From Candidatus Brocadia sinica JPN1 (lineage in GTDB: Bacteria > Planctomycetota > Brocadiia > Brocadiales > Brocadiaceae): DNA of 64,000 nt. Positions 16,649 through 25,762 of the stretch are shown piece by piece; within the stretch, counting starts at the first letter, position 1, and each line of letters opens with the position of its first letter. The stretch lies in the NCBI RefSeq assembly GCF_000949635.1, contig NZ_BAFN01000001.1, positions 2,717,673 through 2,781,672 of the forward strand. The letters are read 5' to 3'. A program made the position numbers and the translations under genes. The notes beneath the pieces were generated by a model. It had not been told where the DNA came from, did not search any database, and worked only from the letters and a program-made list of their open reading frames with translations.

Positions 16649-18043
16649 ATGAGTGTAGAAAAGGTATTGGTTGTAGACGATGATACATTGGGTCGAGAAT
16701 ATCTTTGTGAAACGTTGACGAGAGGTGGGTATGATATTGTTTCAGCAAGTGATGGACAACAAGCGATAGCCAGGGTTGGCAGGGAAGGATACGATTTGAT
16801 TTTTCTGGATATGAAAATGCCGGGAATGTGCGGTATGGAGGTTCTCGAAAAGGTAAAGGCTATTTCACCCGAGACCGTTGTAATTCTTATGACAGCCTAT
16901 GGAACTATAGAGACTGCAGTAGAGGCAATGAAAAAAGGGGCGTATGATTACATCATTAAACCATTTTCCCCTGATCAGATAGAACGTTTAATTTCCAGAG
17001 TGAATGAGCGTCAAAAACTAATTATAGAGAATAAATATTGGAGAGCCAACTCAAATATTGACGAAAAATTGAATCCCGTCTTTAGCCGAAACTCCAGAAT
17101 GTCCCAGATATATGAACAGATTAAAAAGATCGCGCAAAGCAAGGCAAGTGTTCTTATTCAAGGGGAAAGTGGTACGGGAAAGGAACTCGTTGCACGTGCG
17201 ATACACTATCATAGCCATCGATGCGAAAAGCCTTTTATTCGGGTTAATTGTGCCGCTCTGGCAGAAACCCTTTTGGAAAGCGAACTTTTCGGACATGAAC
17301 GTGGGGCTTATACTGGCGCCAATTCAAAACGCGTAGGGCGTTTTGAATTGGCGAATGAAGGTACTTTATTGCTTGATGAGATCAGTGAAATATCACCCAA
17401 TATACAGGCTAAATTACTAAGGGTTCTTGAAGAGGAAGAGTTTGAGCGGGTAGGGGGAGAAAAGACTATAAAGATTGACGTAAGGATTGTAGCAACGACA
17501 AACAGGGACCTAATGGATGAAATTCATAAAGGTACTTTTCGTGAAGACCTTTTTTATCGTCTGAATGTTGTCCCTATCCATTTACCGTCTTTAAGGGAAC
17601 GACGAGAGGATATTCCTCTGCTTGTGGACTACTATCTCAAAAAGTACAGTATAGAAAATGATGCTATAGTAAAATCTGTAGATAAGGAGACGCTAGATTA
17701 TCTGTGTCAATACAATTGGCCGGGAAATGTGAGAGAATTAAAAAATGTCATACAAAGATCTGTAGTTATGGGATCATCTGAGGTACTTCAAAGAGAGCAA
17801 TTTACTGGTCTTTTTATTCATCAGGATCTAAAACAAACAGAAAGTACATTGACAGCAGGAAAAGCCATTGAGGATGTAGAGAAAGACCTGATTTATAATA
17901 CACTTGAAAAAACGGGTGGAAATAAAACTAAGGCTGCGGAATTGCTTAAGATCACGACGAGGACATTACGAAACAAACTCAACAGATACGATGCAGAATC
18001 TAAATCTTCTCAGGAAAGGGAAATAATTTCCTGTGTGAAATGA
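16649..18043 (+). CDS. Sigma-54-dependent response regulator (FlrC/FleR/FlgR type)
   Basis: 464 residues from ATG 16649, chosen for the CAGGGGAATT ribosome site. Upstream codons of the same frame encode a non-conserved extension. The receiver has DDD and acceptor Asp54 in FLDMKMPG. The AAA+ domain has GESGTGKE, contact loop GAYTGA and Walker B LLLDEIS. The Fis-type HTH at the C-terminus reads NKTKAAELLKITTRTLRNKL. Encoded 70 bases after the NtrB-type kinase and about 105 bases before a sigma-54-type site ahead of flgB, it is the best candidate activator of the flgBC-fliE and fliF operons. It is a paralog of the protein at 7603. Confidence 0.92.
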   Translation: MSVEKVLVVDDDTLGREYLCETLTRGGYDIVSASDGQQAIARVGREGYDLIFLDMKMPGMCGMEVLEKVKAISPETVVILMTAYGTIETAVEAMKKGAYDYIIKPFSPDQIERLISRVNERQKLIIENKYWRANSNIDEKLNPVFSRNSRMSQIYEQIKKIAQSKASVLIQGESGTGKELVARAIHYHSHRCEKPFIRVNCAALAETLLESELFGHERGAYTGANSKRVGRFELANEGTLLLDEISEISPNIQAKLLRVLEEEEFERVGGEKTIKIDVRIVATTNRDLMDEIHKGTFREDLFYRLNVVPIHLPSLRERREDIPLLVDYYLKKYSIENDAIVKSVDKETLDYLCQYNWPGNVRELKNVIQRSVVMGSSEVLQREQFTGLFIHQDLKQTESTLTAGKAIEDVEKDLIYNTLEKTGGNKTKAAELLKITTRTLRNKLNRYDAESKSSQEREIISCVK

Positions 18044-18148
18044 ATATTTTACCTGTTAGCTTTCAATAAGTATTTTCGTGTGTTATATAAGATCTTGCAA
18101 TTGTGCTAGTTAGGTAATGATCATGTGTTGTGGAATGGTCTAATATTG

Positions 18149-18164
18149 TGGCATTTGTTTTGCT
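18149..18164 (+). promoter_or_regulatory. Sigma-54-type site before flgB
   Basis: TGGCAT-N5-TTGCT with canonical spacing. The predicted start (about 18175) would fall inside the AGGAG ribosome site of flgB at 18172-18176, giving an almost leaderless message. Either the real start is shifted or translation is unusual. Confidence 0.5.
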
Positions 18165-18183
18165 CAAATTCAGGAGAATTAAT

Positions 18184-18561
18184 ATGATTACAGGCATAGA
18201 CAAAAGTATTAATTTATTAGAAAAAATGTTGGATGTTTCAGCAATAAAACACAAGGTTATTGCGAACAACATTGCAAATATCAATACCCCCGGCTATAAA
18301 AAAATGGAGGTAAGCTTTGCCGAACAGCTTGAAAAAGTGATAAAAGATAATTCTATGAACAAATTCGACAGCCTTCAGCCCAAGATTGTTCTTTCAAAGG
18401 AAGACGCAAATGGAACCGTGCGGAATGATGGTAATAACGTAGATATGGATAAAGAAGTTTCTTCTTTAATGAAAAATACCCTTTCATACAATATTTATAC
18501 GCAATTGCTGGCAAAAAAGATGGAGTCGTTAAAATCGGCAATTGAAAATTCTCGAATTTAA
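18184..18561 (+). CDS. flgB: Flagellar basal-body proximal rod protein FlgB
   Basis: 125 residues. Start at ATG 18184 after CAGGAGAATTAAT; longer upstream frames are not conserved. The N-terminal rod motif reads KVIANNIANINTPGYKK (about 22-38) and the C-terminal helix is typical of axial proteins (YNIYTQLLAKKMESLKSAI). FlgB forms the proximal rod together with FlgC and FliE, which are encoded next at gaps of 12 and 11 bases. It is exported by the type III apparatus encoded further downstream. Flagellar rod genes flgF and flgG are not in this window. Confidence 0.95.
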   Translation: MITGIDKSINLLEKMLDVSAIKHKVIANNIANINTPGYKKMEVSFAEQLEKVIKDNSMNKFDSLQPKIVLSKEDANGTVRNDGNNVDMDKEVSSLMKNTLSYNIYTQLLAKKMESLKSAIENSRI

Positions 18562-18573
18562 AGGAGTAATGAA

Positions 18574-19017
18574 ATGGGAATAGATAGTATGCTTTCCATA
18601 TTTGATATTAGTGGTTCTGGACTGTCTGCTGAACGGATAAGGATGAATGTAATTGCTAACAATATAGCAAACGCAAATGCTACCGATACTCCTGAGGGGG
18701 GGCCATATCGTAAAGAACAAGTGGAATTCTCCTCGGTGCTTAACAAGACGATGCAGAAGAGCGATGTTAAAGGTGCAGAGAGATTGGGTGGTGTGAAAGT
18801 TCAAAGAATTTTGAAAAGTACAGAACCGTTTAATAGGGTGTATATTCCTGGTCATCCCAAGGCAGATGCAAAAGGTTTTGTGGAGATGCCCAACGTGAGT
18901 GTTATGATGGAGATGGTAGATCTTGTCACAGCAACAAGATCATATGAGGCAAACCTTGCGGTAATAAATTCATCAAAAGATATGAATAACCGCGCCTTAT
19001 CGATTATTGGAAAATAG
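18574..19017 (+). CDS. flgC: Flagellar basal-body proximal rod protein FlgC
   Basis: 147 residues. The N-terminal motif is FDISGSGLSAERIRMNVIAN followed by NIANANATDTP, and the C-terminus has EMVDLVTATRSYEANL, both diagnostic for FlgC. Preceded by AAGGAG at a good distance from ATG 18574. Second gene of a three-gene unit flgB-flgC-fliE. Length matches the family (about 135-150 residues). Confidence 0.95.
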   Translation: MGIDSMLSIFDISGSGLSAERIRMNVIANNIANANATDTPEGGPYRKEQVEFSSVLNKTMQKSDVKGAERLGGVKVQRILKSTEPFNRVYIPGHPKADAKGFVEMPNVSVMMEMVDLVTATRSYEANLAVINSSKDMNNRALSIIGK

Positions 19018-19028
19018 AGGATAGATTA

Positions 19029-19331
19029 ATGGACATTTCACCTATTAAAAATAAAGGAACCAGTCCGACAAATAAGGAGCTTGTTAGCTTGGTTGATGAG
19101 CAGGAACAAGGTCCCTCATTTCAAAGAACATTAAGCGGTTTCATAAATGAAGTAAACGACCTTCAAACAAAGGCTAATGCAAGTATTGAAAATCTTGCAA
19201 CCGGAAAAGTAGAAAATGTCCATGAGGTCATGATCGCCATGGCAAAGGCGGAGGTGAGTTTTAAATTTATGATGGAAGCACGTAACAAACTTGTGGAAAC
19301 TTACAAAGAAGTTATGCGCATGCAGATGTAG
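19029..19331 (+). CDS. fliE: Flagellar hook-basal body complex protein FliE
   Basis: 100 residues. The C-terminal half carries the FliE pattern: LQTKANASIENLATGKVENV, then HEVMIAMAKAEVSFKFMMEA and RNKLVETYKEVMRMQM. FliE joins the MS ring (FliF) to the proximal rod. The gene closes the flgBC-fliE unit, and a 420-base gap then separates it from fliF, which has its own sigma-54 site. The ATG at 19029 is preceded by AGAGGATAG. Confidence 0.93.
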   Translation: MDISPIKNKGTSPTNKELVSLVDEQEQGPSFQRTLSGFINEVNDLQTKANASIENLATGKVENVHEVMIAMAKAEVSFKFMMEARNKLVETYKEVMRMQM

Positions 19332-19753
19332 GTAGTATTGTAAAAATTGGCAACATGCCAGGAAAGAACATCTCGAACAAACCCCTTCGATTTATAAGCT
19401 TCTTTTCAATTGGTTCAAAACCAGATTCTGATCTCAATATTTCAATAGTAGAATGTCATTTCAAAATAATTTTTGATTCTTTCCAACAATTCAAACGTCC
19501 TGTTCATAAAGGTTGTTAAAATAATATACAGATGATTAGCGCATTGTATTGGAATTGTGGACTTCCGCATGTAGTCATTTAAATTGATCTGTATGGAGTC
19601 GTATGTTGTTAATCTGTAATATCAATTTTAATAATAAGTTAAGACTATTTTGTCTTGAGCAACTTAATAGTGTTTCTTGGTACCAAAATTGCTTTTTTCT
19701 CCGTAGACAACTAACTCGTATCAGGGGATTTGAAAATATGGAGAGAGAGGACT
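19332..19753. other. Intergenic region between fliE and fliF
   Basis: 422 bases without a supported gene. It contains a strong sigma-54 site at 19678-19693. A possible 54-codon ORF from about 19353 has no ribosome site and was not accepted. No clear terminator hairpin was seen after fliE. Confidence 0.5.
19678..19693 (+). promoter_or_regulatory. Sigma-54 promoter of the fliF operon
   Basis: TGGTAC-N5-TTGCT with exact spacing. Predicted start near 19704, 50 bases before the fliF ATG at 19754. It would drive the tightly packed fliFGHIJ series. Confidence 0.75.
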
Positions 19754-21400
19754 ATGAATTTTGATTTGAAGAAAGTAATGAGTCAATTCGGAAATATCTG
19801 GAATGGAATCAGCTTTTCCCACAAATTTATTATGATTATGATGACTATGGGGTTTATAGGAAGTATGATTGGAGTAACGCAATGGGCAAGGAAGCCTGAT
19901 TTCGGTTTGCTTTACGGGGAACTGAATCCAAGAGAAAGCGGAGAAATAATAGATTTCATTAAAGAGGAAAACATTCCCTACCAGATTAGTGGGAGCGGGT
20001 CTACGATCTTAATTCCTTCTGAGAAGATACATGAAGTGAGGCTAAGACTTGCAGGTAAAGGATTGCCACGGGAGGAATCTGGGTATGAGTTATTGGATAA
20101 AGTGGGTTTTGGCACGTCAGATTTCGTACAAAGGGTGAATTACCGCAGGGCGATTCAAGGAGAACTTGCAAAAACAATCAGACATTTAGATTACGTAGAA
20201 TGGGCACAAGTACACATAGCTTTGCCGGAGGCTTCTCTTTTTGTAGAGGATGAAAAACAACCGACGGCCTCCGTAATTTTAAAGTTAAAAACGAAGAGTG
20301 GTGGTATTTTAAAGCCTGAGCAGGTAGTCAGTATTACCCATCTTGTCAGTTCAAGCGTTGAGGGGCTCAAACCAGAAAATGTTACTATTGCTGATACACG
20401 TGGGAATCTGCTTTCGAAGAAAGAATCATCGTTGTCAAATGCGGGTGTGAGTAATGACCAGTTAGAAGTTAAGAAAAAGATTGAGGAGTATTTTGTTGCC
20501 AAGGCCCAGGATCTGTTGGACAGGATTGTTGGAGCCGGTAAGTCTGTTGTGCGTGTAAGTGCAGAGTTGGATTTTAAACATGTAGATGAAAAACTGGTTG
20601 AATATGATCCTGAACGCAGAGTACCCAAGGTCCAGACCGTAACGACAAGGGTATCTGGTGGTGCGCCTTTTTCGGGCGGTGGTGTGCCAGGGATGCAGGC
20701 CAATCTCAATCTTTCCCAGTCGGGGATTATTCAGTCCGTAGGGTCATCGGAGGAAGAAGAGACTGCGCAAACTCAATATGAGTTGAGTAAAACGGAACGT
20801 ATTATTGCCGACCACGGTGCGAACCTGAAACGCTTATCTGTGGCGGTGCTTGTGGATGGTATGTACGAAGAGCAAAAATCCGGGGATGGAAAAGTTCAAA
20901 AAATTTATATTCCCAGAAATAAAGATGATTTGACAAGAATTGCAGGGCTTGTAAAACAGGCAATTGGGATCGATGAATCCGGTAATCGTAATGATGGTTT
21001 TGAAATACAAAATGTGCAATTTTATGAACCATCTTATGAACAAGAAGAGGCTTCAATAAAAAAAGAACAACAAAAAGAATTTATATTAAAAATGGCAAAG
21101 AATGGGTCACTTGCGATTACCGTATTAGCCTTTCTGATGTTTATGCTGAGGAGTATGAAAAAACTCAGAAAGACAAATACTGTTGTAGCTCAAGATGCTC
21201 AGAACAACATTATAAAAACACGTGCGAAGAATGCGAACATGCCGGCAGAAGAAAATACATATGAGGAAGAAGAAAAAGATAGTGAGGCAAGGCATTCAAA
21301 ATTACGTTCACAAATTATTCAGAATGTACGAAAAGACCCGAGTTTAACTGCCAATTCGTTAAAAAAATGGATAACTGCAGATCTCGCGGTTAGAGAATAA
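19754..21400 (+). CDS. fliF: Flagellar MS-ring protein FliF
   Basis: 548 residues from ATG 19754 (GAGAGAGG six bases upstream). A TTG eight codons earlier is the alternative. It has a transmembrane segment near residue 30 (FIMIMMTMGFIGSMIG), ring-building domains with LLYGELNPRESGEII and the EELAKTIRHLDYVEWAQVH-type YscJ/FliF region, and a second transmembrane helix (LAITVLAFLMFML, about 450). The cytoplasmic tail binds FliG, which is encoded directly after with no gap. FliF forms the inner-membrane platform that houses the export gate. Length matches the family. Confidence 0.95.
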   Translation: MNFDLKKVMSQFGNIWNGISFSHKFIMIMMTMGFIGSMIGVTQWARKPDFGLLYGELNPRESGEIIDFIKEENIPYQISGSGSTILIPSEKIHEVRLRLAGKGLPREESGYELLDKVGFGTSDFVQRVNYRRAIQGELAKTIRHLDYVEWAQVHIALPEASLFVEDEKQPTASVILKLKTKSGGILKPEQVVSITHLVSSSVEGLKPENVTIADTRGNLLSKKESSLSNAGVSNDQLEVKKKIEEYFVAKAQDLLDRIVGAGKSVVRVSAELDFKHVDEKLVEYDPERRVPKVQTVTTRVSGGAPFSGGGVPGMQANLNLSQSGIIQSVGSSEEEETAQTQYELSKTERIIADHGANLKRLSVAVLVDGMYEEQKSGDGKVQKIYIPRNKDDLTRIAGLVKQAIGIDESGNRNDGFEIQNVQFYEPSYEQEEASIKKEQQKEFILKMAKNGSLAITVLAFLMFMLRSMKKLRKTNTVVAQDAQNNIIKTRAKNANMPAEENTYEEEEKDSEARHSKLRSQIIQNVRKDPSLTANSLKKWITADLAVRE

Positions 21401-22423
21401 ATGAATACTATAAATTTAACAGGAATTCAAAAAGTAGCAATCTTGTTATCAACCCTTGACGCTGATACTGCTGCGGAGGTAATTAAGGAATTTAACGAAG
21501 AGCAAATTGCGGCTGTTACTGCGGCAATGTCAGATATTGAACGTGTTGAAAAAGAACTTGTCGAAAGGGTACTCTATGATTTATCTGAAGAATTAAAGTC
21601 AAATGAAAGGATCGTCAAATATGACAACAATTCTTTCAAAAAACTTCTTGAAAAGGCCATAGGAGTACAAAAAAGTGAAGAAATCATAACAAGTGTTCAG
21701 GAAGGGACTATATTCCCTACACCTTTTTCTGCGCTCCGTGAGGCCAGCGATGAGGATGTAATACGTATTCTTGCAGGTGAACATCCGCAAACGATTGCAC
21801 TTGTGCTGTCGTATGTTGATTCACAGCGTGCTGCGAAGGTTTTGTCGCAATTCCCTACGGAGTTTCAATCAGAGATCATTATGAGAATTGCTACGATGGA
21901 ACCGCCCCCTACAAAGCTGCTGCTGCAAGTAAATGAAGTTGTTGTATCAAAAATAAAAAGTGATGATCGTCGCCGAAAGACGCCAGCAAAGAAAAAATAT
22001 AAATTCGCTTCGGAAATTATTGGCAGTATGGATGGATCTGCTGATAAAAACGTAATTGATCAAATAAGCTACAAGAACCCAGAGCTTGCAGATGAGATTA
22101 AAAAATTACTGTTTACCTTTGAAGATGTTGTTAATGTCCAGGACGAAGCTCTAAGAAAAATTCTTACAGAGATAGACAATAATGTGATTGCACTGGCGCT
22201 AAAAACTGCCAATCCAGAGGTTGAGAAAAAATTCTTCAGCAATATGTCCAAACGTGTTGGAGACTCAGTCAGGGAAGTCAAGGATCTCTTAGGGCCGAGG
22301 CTCTTATCTGAAGTGGAATCTGCACAGCAGCAGATTGTTGAGGCGGTAAAACGACTTGAAGCAAAAGGGGAAGCTATTTTGAAAAAGAAGGGCGCTAAGG
22401 GGGGTGCTGATAAATTTGTATGA
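21401..22423 (+). CDS. fliG: Flagellar motor switch protein FliG
   Basis: 340 residues. The start directly abuts the fliF stop. Three FliG domains are seen: N-terminal (GIQKVAILLSTLDADTAAEV), middle (EHPQTIALVLSYVDSQRAAK, SEIIMRIATME) and C-terminal with the charged torque helix (LKTANPEVEKKFFSNMSKR, DLLGPRLLSEVESAQ). It forms the rotor face that contacts the stator. No motA/motB genes lie in the window. The final ATGA overlaps the fliH start. Confidence 0.95.
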   Translation: MNTINLTGIQKVAILLSTLDADTAAEVIKEFNEEQIAAVTAAMSDIERVEKELVERVLYDLSEELKSNERIVKYDNNSFKKLLEKAIGVQKSEEIITSVQEGTIFPTPFSALREASDEDVIRILAGEHPQTIALVLSYVDSQRAAKVLSQFPTEFQSEIIMRIATMEPPPTKLLLQVNEVVVSKIKSDDRRRKTPAKKKYKFASEIIGSMDGSADKNVIDQISYKNPELADEIKKLLFTFEDVVNVQDEALRKILTEIDNNVIALALKTANPEVEKKFFSNMSKRVGDSVREVKDLLGPRLLSEVESAQQQIVEAVKRLEAKGEAILKKKGAKGGADKFV

Positions 22424-23109
22424 AAAACAAAAAGGTATATCTATCGCCTGATGTGAAAGGTATTTATATTTTACAATCCACTGCCAATCAAAAAAAATCT
22501 TCTCCAGAGGACTATGAGATAAAACAGGAAATGGAAGAGAAGGAAAATGAAAAAAAAAGGAAAGAGGAAGAGAACAGATTAAAGGAACTTGAAGCGGTGA
22601 AGGAAGAGGCATATGAAAAGGGAAGGCTGAATGCTGAACATGACTTTGCATTGGAAATTGAAGAACTAAGAAACGAATATGGGTCGTTGGTGACGCTATT
22701 CCGGGATGCGGTAAAACAGCTAACAGATATAAGAAAGAAAATATGGCAAGAGAGTGAAACCGAGATCATCAAACTTATTTTAACTATATCAAAAAAAATC
22801 GTGGGATACGAAATTAATACGAACGGTATTCATGTTGTAAAACATATAGTGAAGGAAGCACTTTCTAGTGTCGGTGAGAAGAAGATTGTTGCTGTTCGGC
22901 TTTCTCCTGATGATCTTAGAAAAATAAATACGCTGGAAGAAACGAAAATAATGGATCAGAGCATAAAGGTGGTGGAAGACAGTACGATTGCATCTGGTGG
23001 TTGTATCGTAGAAACAAATTTTGGAAGTGTGGAGAGTCAGATAGAGACGCGTTGGGAAGAAATTTTGAAGGCTTTTTTGGGAAATAGTAATGAGCCAACA
23101 GTGCATTGA
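22420..23109 (+). CDS. fliH: Flagellar assembly protein FliH
   Basis: 229 residues. ATG overlaps the fliG stop (ATGA), so translation is probably coupled. A long glutamate/lysine-rich coiled coil (about 30-75) is followed by the FliH/HrpE/V-ATPase subunit-E-like C-terminus (ETEIIKLILTISKKIVGYEI, ASGGCIVETNFGSVESQIET). FliH holds and regulates the FliI ATPase at the export gate. The gene ends 20 bases inside fliI. Confidence 0.9.
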   Translation: MKNKKVYLSPDVKGIYILQSTANQKKSSPEDYEIKQEMEEKENEKKRKEEENRLKELEAVKEEAYEKGRLNAEHDFALEIEELRNEYGSLVTLFRDAVKQLTDIRKKIWQESETEIIKLILTISKKIVGYEINTNGIHVVKHIVKEALSSVGEKKIVAVRLSPDDLRKINTLEETKIMDQSIKVVEDSTIASGGCIVETNFGSVESQIETRWEEILKAFLGNSNEPTVH

Positions 23110-24460
23110 TTTTGCACGCTATCAAAAAAGATTATCTGCCGTTGTTCCGTTCAAATACACAGGCAGGGTGGTTCATGTTGCAGGTCTGGTGATTGAATCA
23201 AATGGCCCATCCGTTCCAATAGGAGATTTGTGCTATGTTCACTTAAATAATGGGCATGCGCCAGTGCCCGCGGAAGTAGTGGGCTTTAAGGCGAAAAAAA
23301 TACTTCTGATGCCCATCGGTGAATTAGATAGAATCAGTCCAGGGGCAAAAGTTGTGGCGTCAGGGTCTCCTTTGATGATAAAAGTAGGAATGGATCTCAT
23401 GGGGCGAGTTATCGGAGGACTTGGTGAACCAATAGACGGAAAGGGGATGATAAAGATGGAAGAGTATCGTTCCATTTATAATTCTCCGCCTGATCCATTA
23501 AAAAGAAGCAGGATAAAGGAACCACTAAGGACTGGAATACGAGTGTTAGATGGATTATTTACCTGCGGAAAAGGGCAGCGGTTGGGTATATTTGCAGGGA
23601 GTGGTGTGGGAAAGAGTACGCTGATGGGTATGATCGCAAGAAATTCTGAAGCAGATGTAAATGTGATCGCCCTCATTGGTGAACGAGGTAGAGAGGTTCG
23701 TGAATTTATTGAAAAAAGCCTCGGTGAGGAAGGTCTAAAAAAGTCTGTGGTAGTCTCTGTTACTTCTGATAAACCGGCTTTATTGCGAGTAAAAGGCGCT
23801 TATATTGCTTCTACTGTTGCTGAGTATTTCAGAGATCAGGGAATGCAGGTAATGTTATTGGTGGATTCTGTTACGCGTTTTGCAAATGCACAGAGAGAAG
23901 TAGGGTTAGCGATTGGAGAACCTCCAACATCCAAAGGCTATACACCTTCTGTCTTTGCCTTGTTACCAAAGCTTTTGGAAAGGTCTGGAACCGGATCAAG
24001 AGGAAGCATTACAGGGTTATATACTGTGTTAGTAGATGGTGATGATATGAATGAACCTATTGCTGATGCTGTCAGAGGCATTCTTGATGGACATATCGTG
24101 TTGTCGAGAATGCTGGCCAATCAAAACCATTTTCCTGCGATCGACATCCTGGAAAGTGTTAGCAGGTGTATGGACGACATTATAACGTCAGAACACAGAA
24201 AAGCAGCCAATCAGCTAAAAACAGTATATGCCACATATAAAGAATCTGAGGATATGATTAATATCGGGGCATATGCAAAAGGGGGCAACCCCAAAATAGA
24301 TTTTGCCATATCGATGATTGATCGGATAAAGGATTATCTGAAACAAGATGTTACGGAGGATAGTAAGCTTCATGATACAATTGCCAGACTTGAAAATCTT
24401 TGTACAAAAAATGAGGGATTGCGGAAGAATAACGTCATTAAGGCCGAGAAAAATCAGTAA
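23090..24460 (+). CDS. fliI: Flagellum-specific ATPase FliI
   Basis: 456 residues, F1-beta-like. Walker A GSGVGKST near residues 174-181, VIALIGERGREVREF after it, Walker B MLLVDSVTRFA and the type III specific segment EVGLAIGEPPTSKGYTP. The C-terminus ends with the RLENLCTK-type helix. It powers unfolding and entry of export substrates at the base of the flagellum together with FliH and FliJ, whose genes flank it. The start overlaps fliH by 20 bases. Confidence 0.95.
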   Translation: MSQQCIDFARYQKRLSAVVPFKYTGRVVHVAGLVIESNGPSVPIGDLCYVHLNNGHAPVPAEVVGFKAKKILLMPIGELDRISPGAKVVASGSPLMIKVGMDLMGRVIGGLGEPIDGKGMIKMEEYRSIYNSPPDPLKRSRIKEPLRTGIRVLDGLFTCGKGQRLGIFAGSGVGKSTLMGMIARNSEADVNVIALIGERGREVREFIEKSLGEEGLKKSVVVSVTSDKPALLRVKGAYIASTVAEYFRDQGMQVMLLVDSVTRFANAQREVGLAIGEPPTSKGYTPSVFALLPKLLERSGTGSRGSITGLYTVLVDGDDMNEPIADAVRGILDGHIVLSRMLANQNHFPAIDILESVSRCMDDIITSEHRKAANQLKTVYATYKESEDMINIGAYAKGGNPKIDFAISMIDRIKDYLKQDVTEDSKLHDTIARLENLCTKNEGLRKNNVIKAEKNQ

Positions 24461-24474
24461 TTATTTACACTGAT

Positions 24475-24933
24475 ATGAGATTCCATTTTAAATTTCAAAA
24501 ATTGCTGGAAATTGAAAAATGTCGGGAAGAAGGACTCGTGAAAGAATTGAAAATTTTGCAAAAGCAATTTCATGATGAGGAAAAGTTGCTGGGATTTTTA
24601 CAGTCAATTCTGACGTTGCAACAATCGGAGATGGGAAAAAAATTATGTACGCAATCTGAAGCAGGAGTGTTTGTCCTCTTTGAATCATATTTTTCAAAAC
24701 TGAATCGGGATATTGTCGTACAAAGCTCTAAAGTAAAAGAGGTTTTCAAAAAAATGGATCATGTACGGGAAAAACTCTTGATTGTATTTAAGAAGAGAAA
24801 AGTCCTTGAAAAATTACGGGAACGGTATAAAAAAGAATATAAAGAGCAGGTATTACGAATAGAAAATAAGCATTTCGATGAGGTTGCTACATCCAGGTTT
24901 TTTCGCAAACGTACGAAAGAAGATATCCATTAG
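24475..24933 (+). CDS. fliJ: Flagellar export protein FliJ
   Basis: 152 residues, almost entirely a two-helix coiled coil rich in Lys, Glu and Leu (FKFQKLLEIEKCREEGLVKE at the start, RKVLEKLRERYKKEYKEQ near the end), as in FliJ and the ATP-synthase gamma stalk it mimics. The position directly after fliI is the conserved one. Sequence conservation in this family is low, so the call rests on length, coiled-coil form, the N-terminal FKFQKLL motif and context. Confidence 0.85.
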   Translation: MRFHFKFQKLLEIEKCREEGLVKELKILQKQFHDEEKLLGFLQSILTLQQSEMGKKLCTQSEAGVFVLFESYFSKLNRDIVVQSSKVKEVFKKMDHVREKLLIVFKKRKVLEKLRERYKKEYKEQVLRIENKHFDEVATSRFFRKRTKEDIH

Positions 24934-24954
24934 TCATTCCTGGAGAATGTAATT

Positions 24955-25707
24955 ATGAGACTTCTGGTAAACAAAAAAATGATGATGTTGCCTGGCATAG
25001 GAATTGTTGTTTTTGGAATTTCTGTCATGGGTATGATTTTTATGAGAGGTTCAAAGTCTTCGCTGACAGAGCAGACGACACAAGTAACATCTCAAGATGT
25101 AAATGAAGATGATGAAACAAATATAAATCAGATTGCTACTTCTACTGTTAAGAATAAAAAGATACAAAAAGACATGAAAGAGAAATTGGTGACGAAATTG
25201 CCTGCCGTATATAAACAAAATGCAACAACAATATTTAAACCTCTTTCTTCAAGTGAGATAGCTGTAATGTTAAAGGAAATAGAGATGGAAAAAAATGAGT
25301 ATAAGAAAAGGAAGGAGATGTTGGATTATAAAGAGAAAGTCTTGGAGTCATTACGTGCTGACCTGGAAGCTGAGAGAAAGGAACTCGATGCTGTCAAACA
25401 GGAATTAAATAAAATTCTCGAAGTCGTATCTACTCAAAAGGTAAAACTAAAAAAAGAAACAGTTCAGCTTGATGAGGCAGAATCAAAAAACATAAAAAAA
25501 TTGGCAGCCGTATATAGTGGTATGAAACCAGAAAAAGCAGCAATGATTATTAAAGAAATGGATGAGGATACTGCCGTTAAATTACTCACAATGATGGATG
25601 GTAAAAGTTCTGGAAGAATCTTGGAGTCTGTTGATCTTACTCTTGCGGTTAAATTGAGTGAAAGATTAAAATTATTGAAGAGTGATTTTAAAAAGGGCAA
25701 AAAATAA
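24955..25707 (+). CDS. MotE-like flagellar protein (MgtE N-terminal-like domain)
   Basis: 250 residues. One N-terminal transmembrane helix (LPGIGIVVFGISVMGMIF), a long coiled coil (about 95-175) and a C-terminal MgtE-N/FliG-M-like domain (about 180-245: LAAVYSGMKPEKAAMIIKEM, DTAVKLLTMM, AVKLSERLK). This matches MotE, a periplasmic chaperone for stator protein MotC found in alpha-proteobacteria, and similar proteins placed between fliJ and fliL in other phyla. It replaces the position where fliK is often found; no FliK-like hook-length protein is visible in the window. Confidence 0.75.
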   Translation: MRLLVNKKMMMLPGIGIVVFGISVMGMIFMRGSKSSLTEQTTQVTSQDVNEDDETNINQIATSTVKNKKIQKDMKEKLVTKLPAVYKQNATTIFKPLSSSEIAVMLKEIEMEKNEYKKRKEMLDYKEKVLESLRADLEAERKELDAVKQELNKILEVVSTQKVKLKKETVQLDEAESKNIKKLAAVYSGMKPEKAAMIIKEMDEDTAVKLLTMMDGKSSGRILESVDLTLAVKLSERLKLLKSDFKKGKK

Positions 25708-25762
25708 TTTTATCCTTAAAATGTTTATATGAAACCTATGAAAAAGGTAAAGGTGTGTATCT

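Noticed and set aside
19353-19520. About 54-codon ORF between fliE and fliF
   Set aside because: No ribosome site, and it lies in a promoter region.
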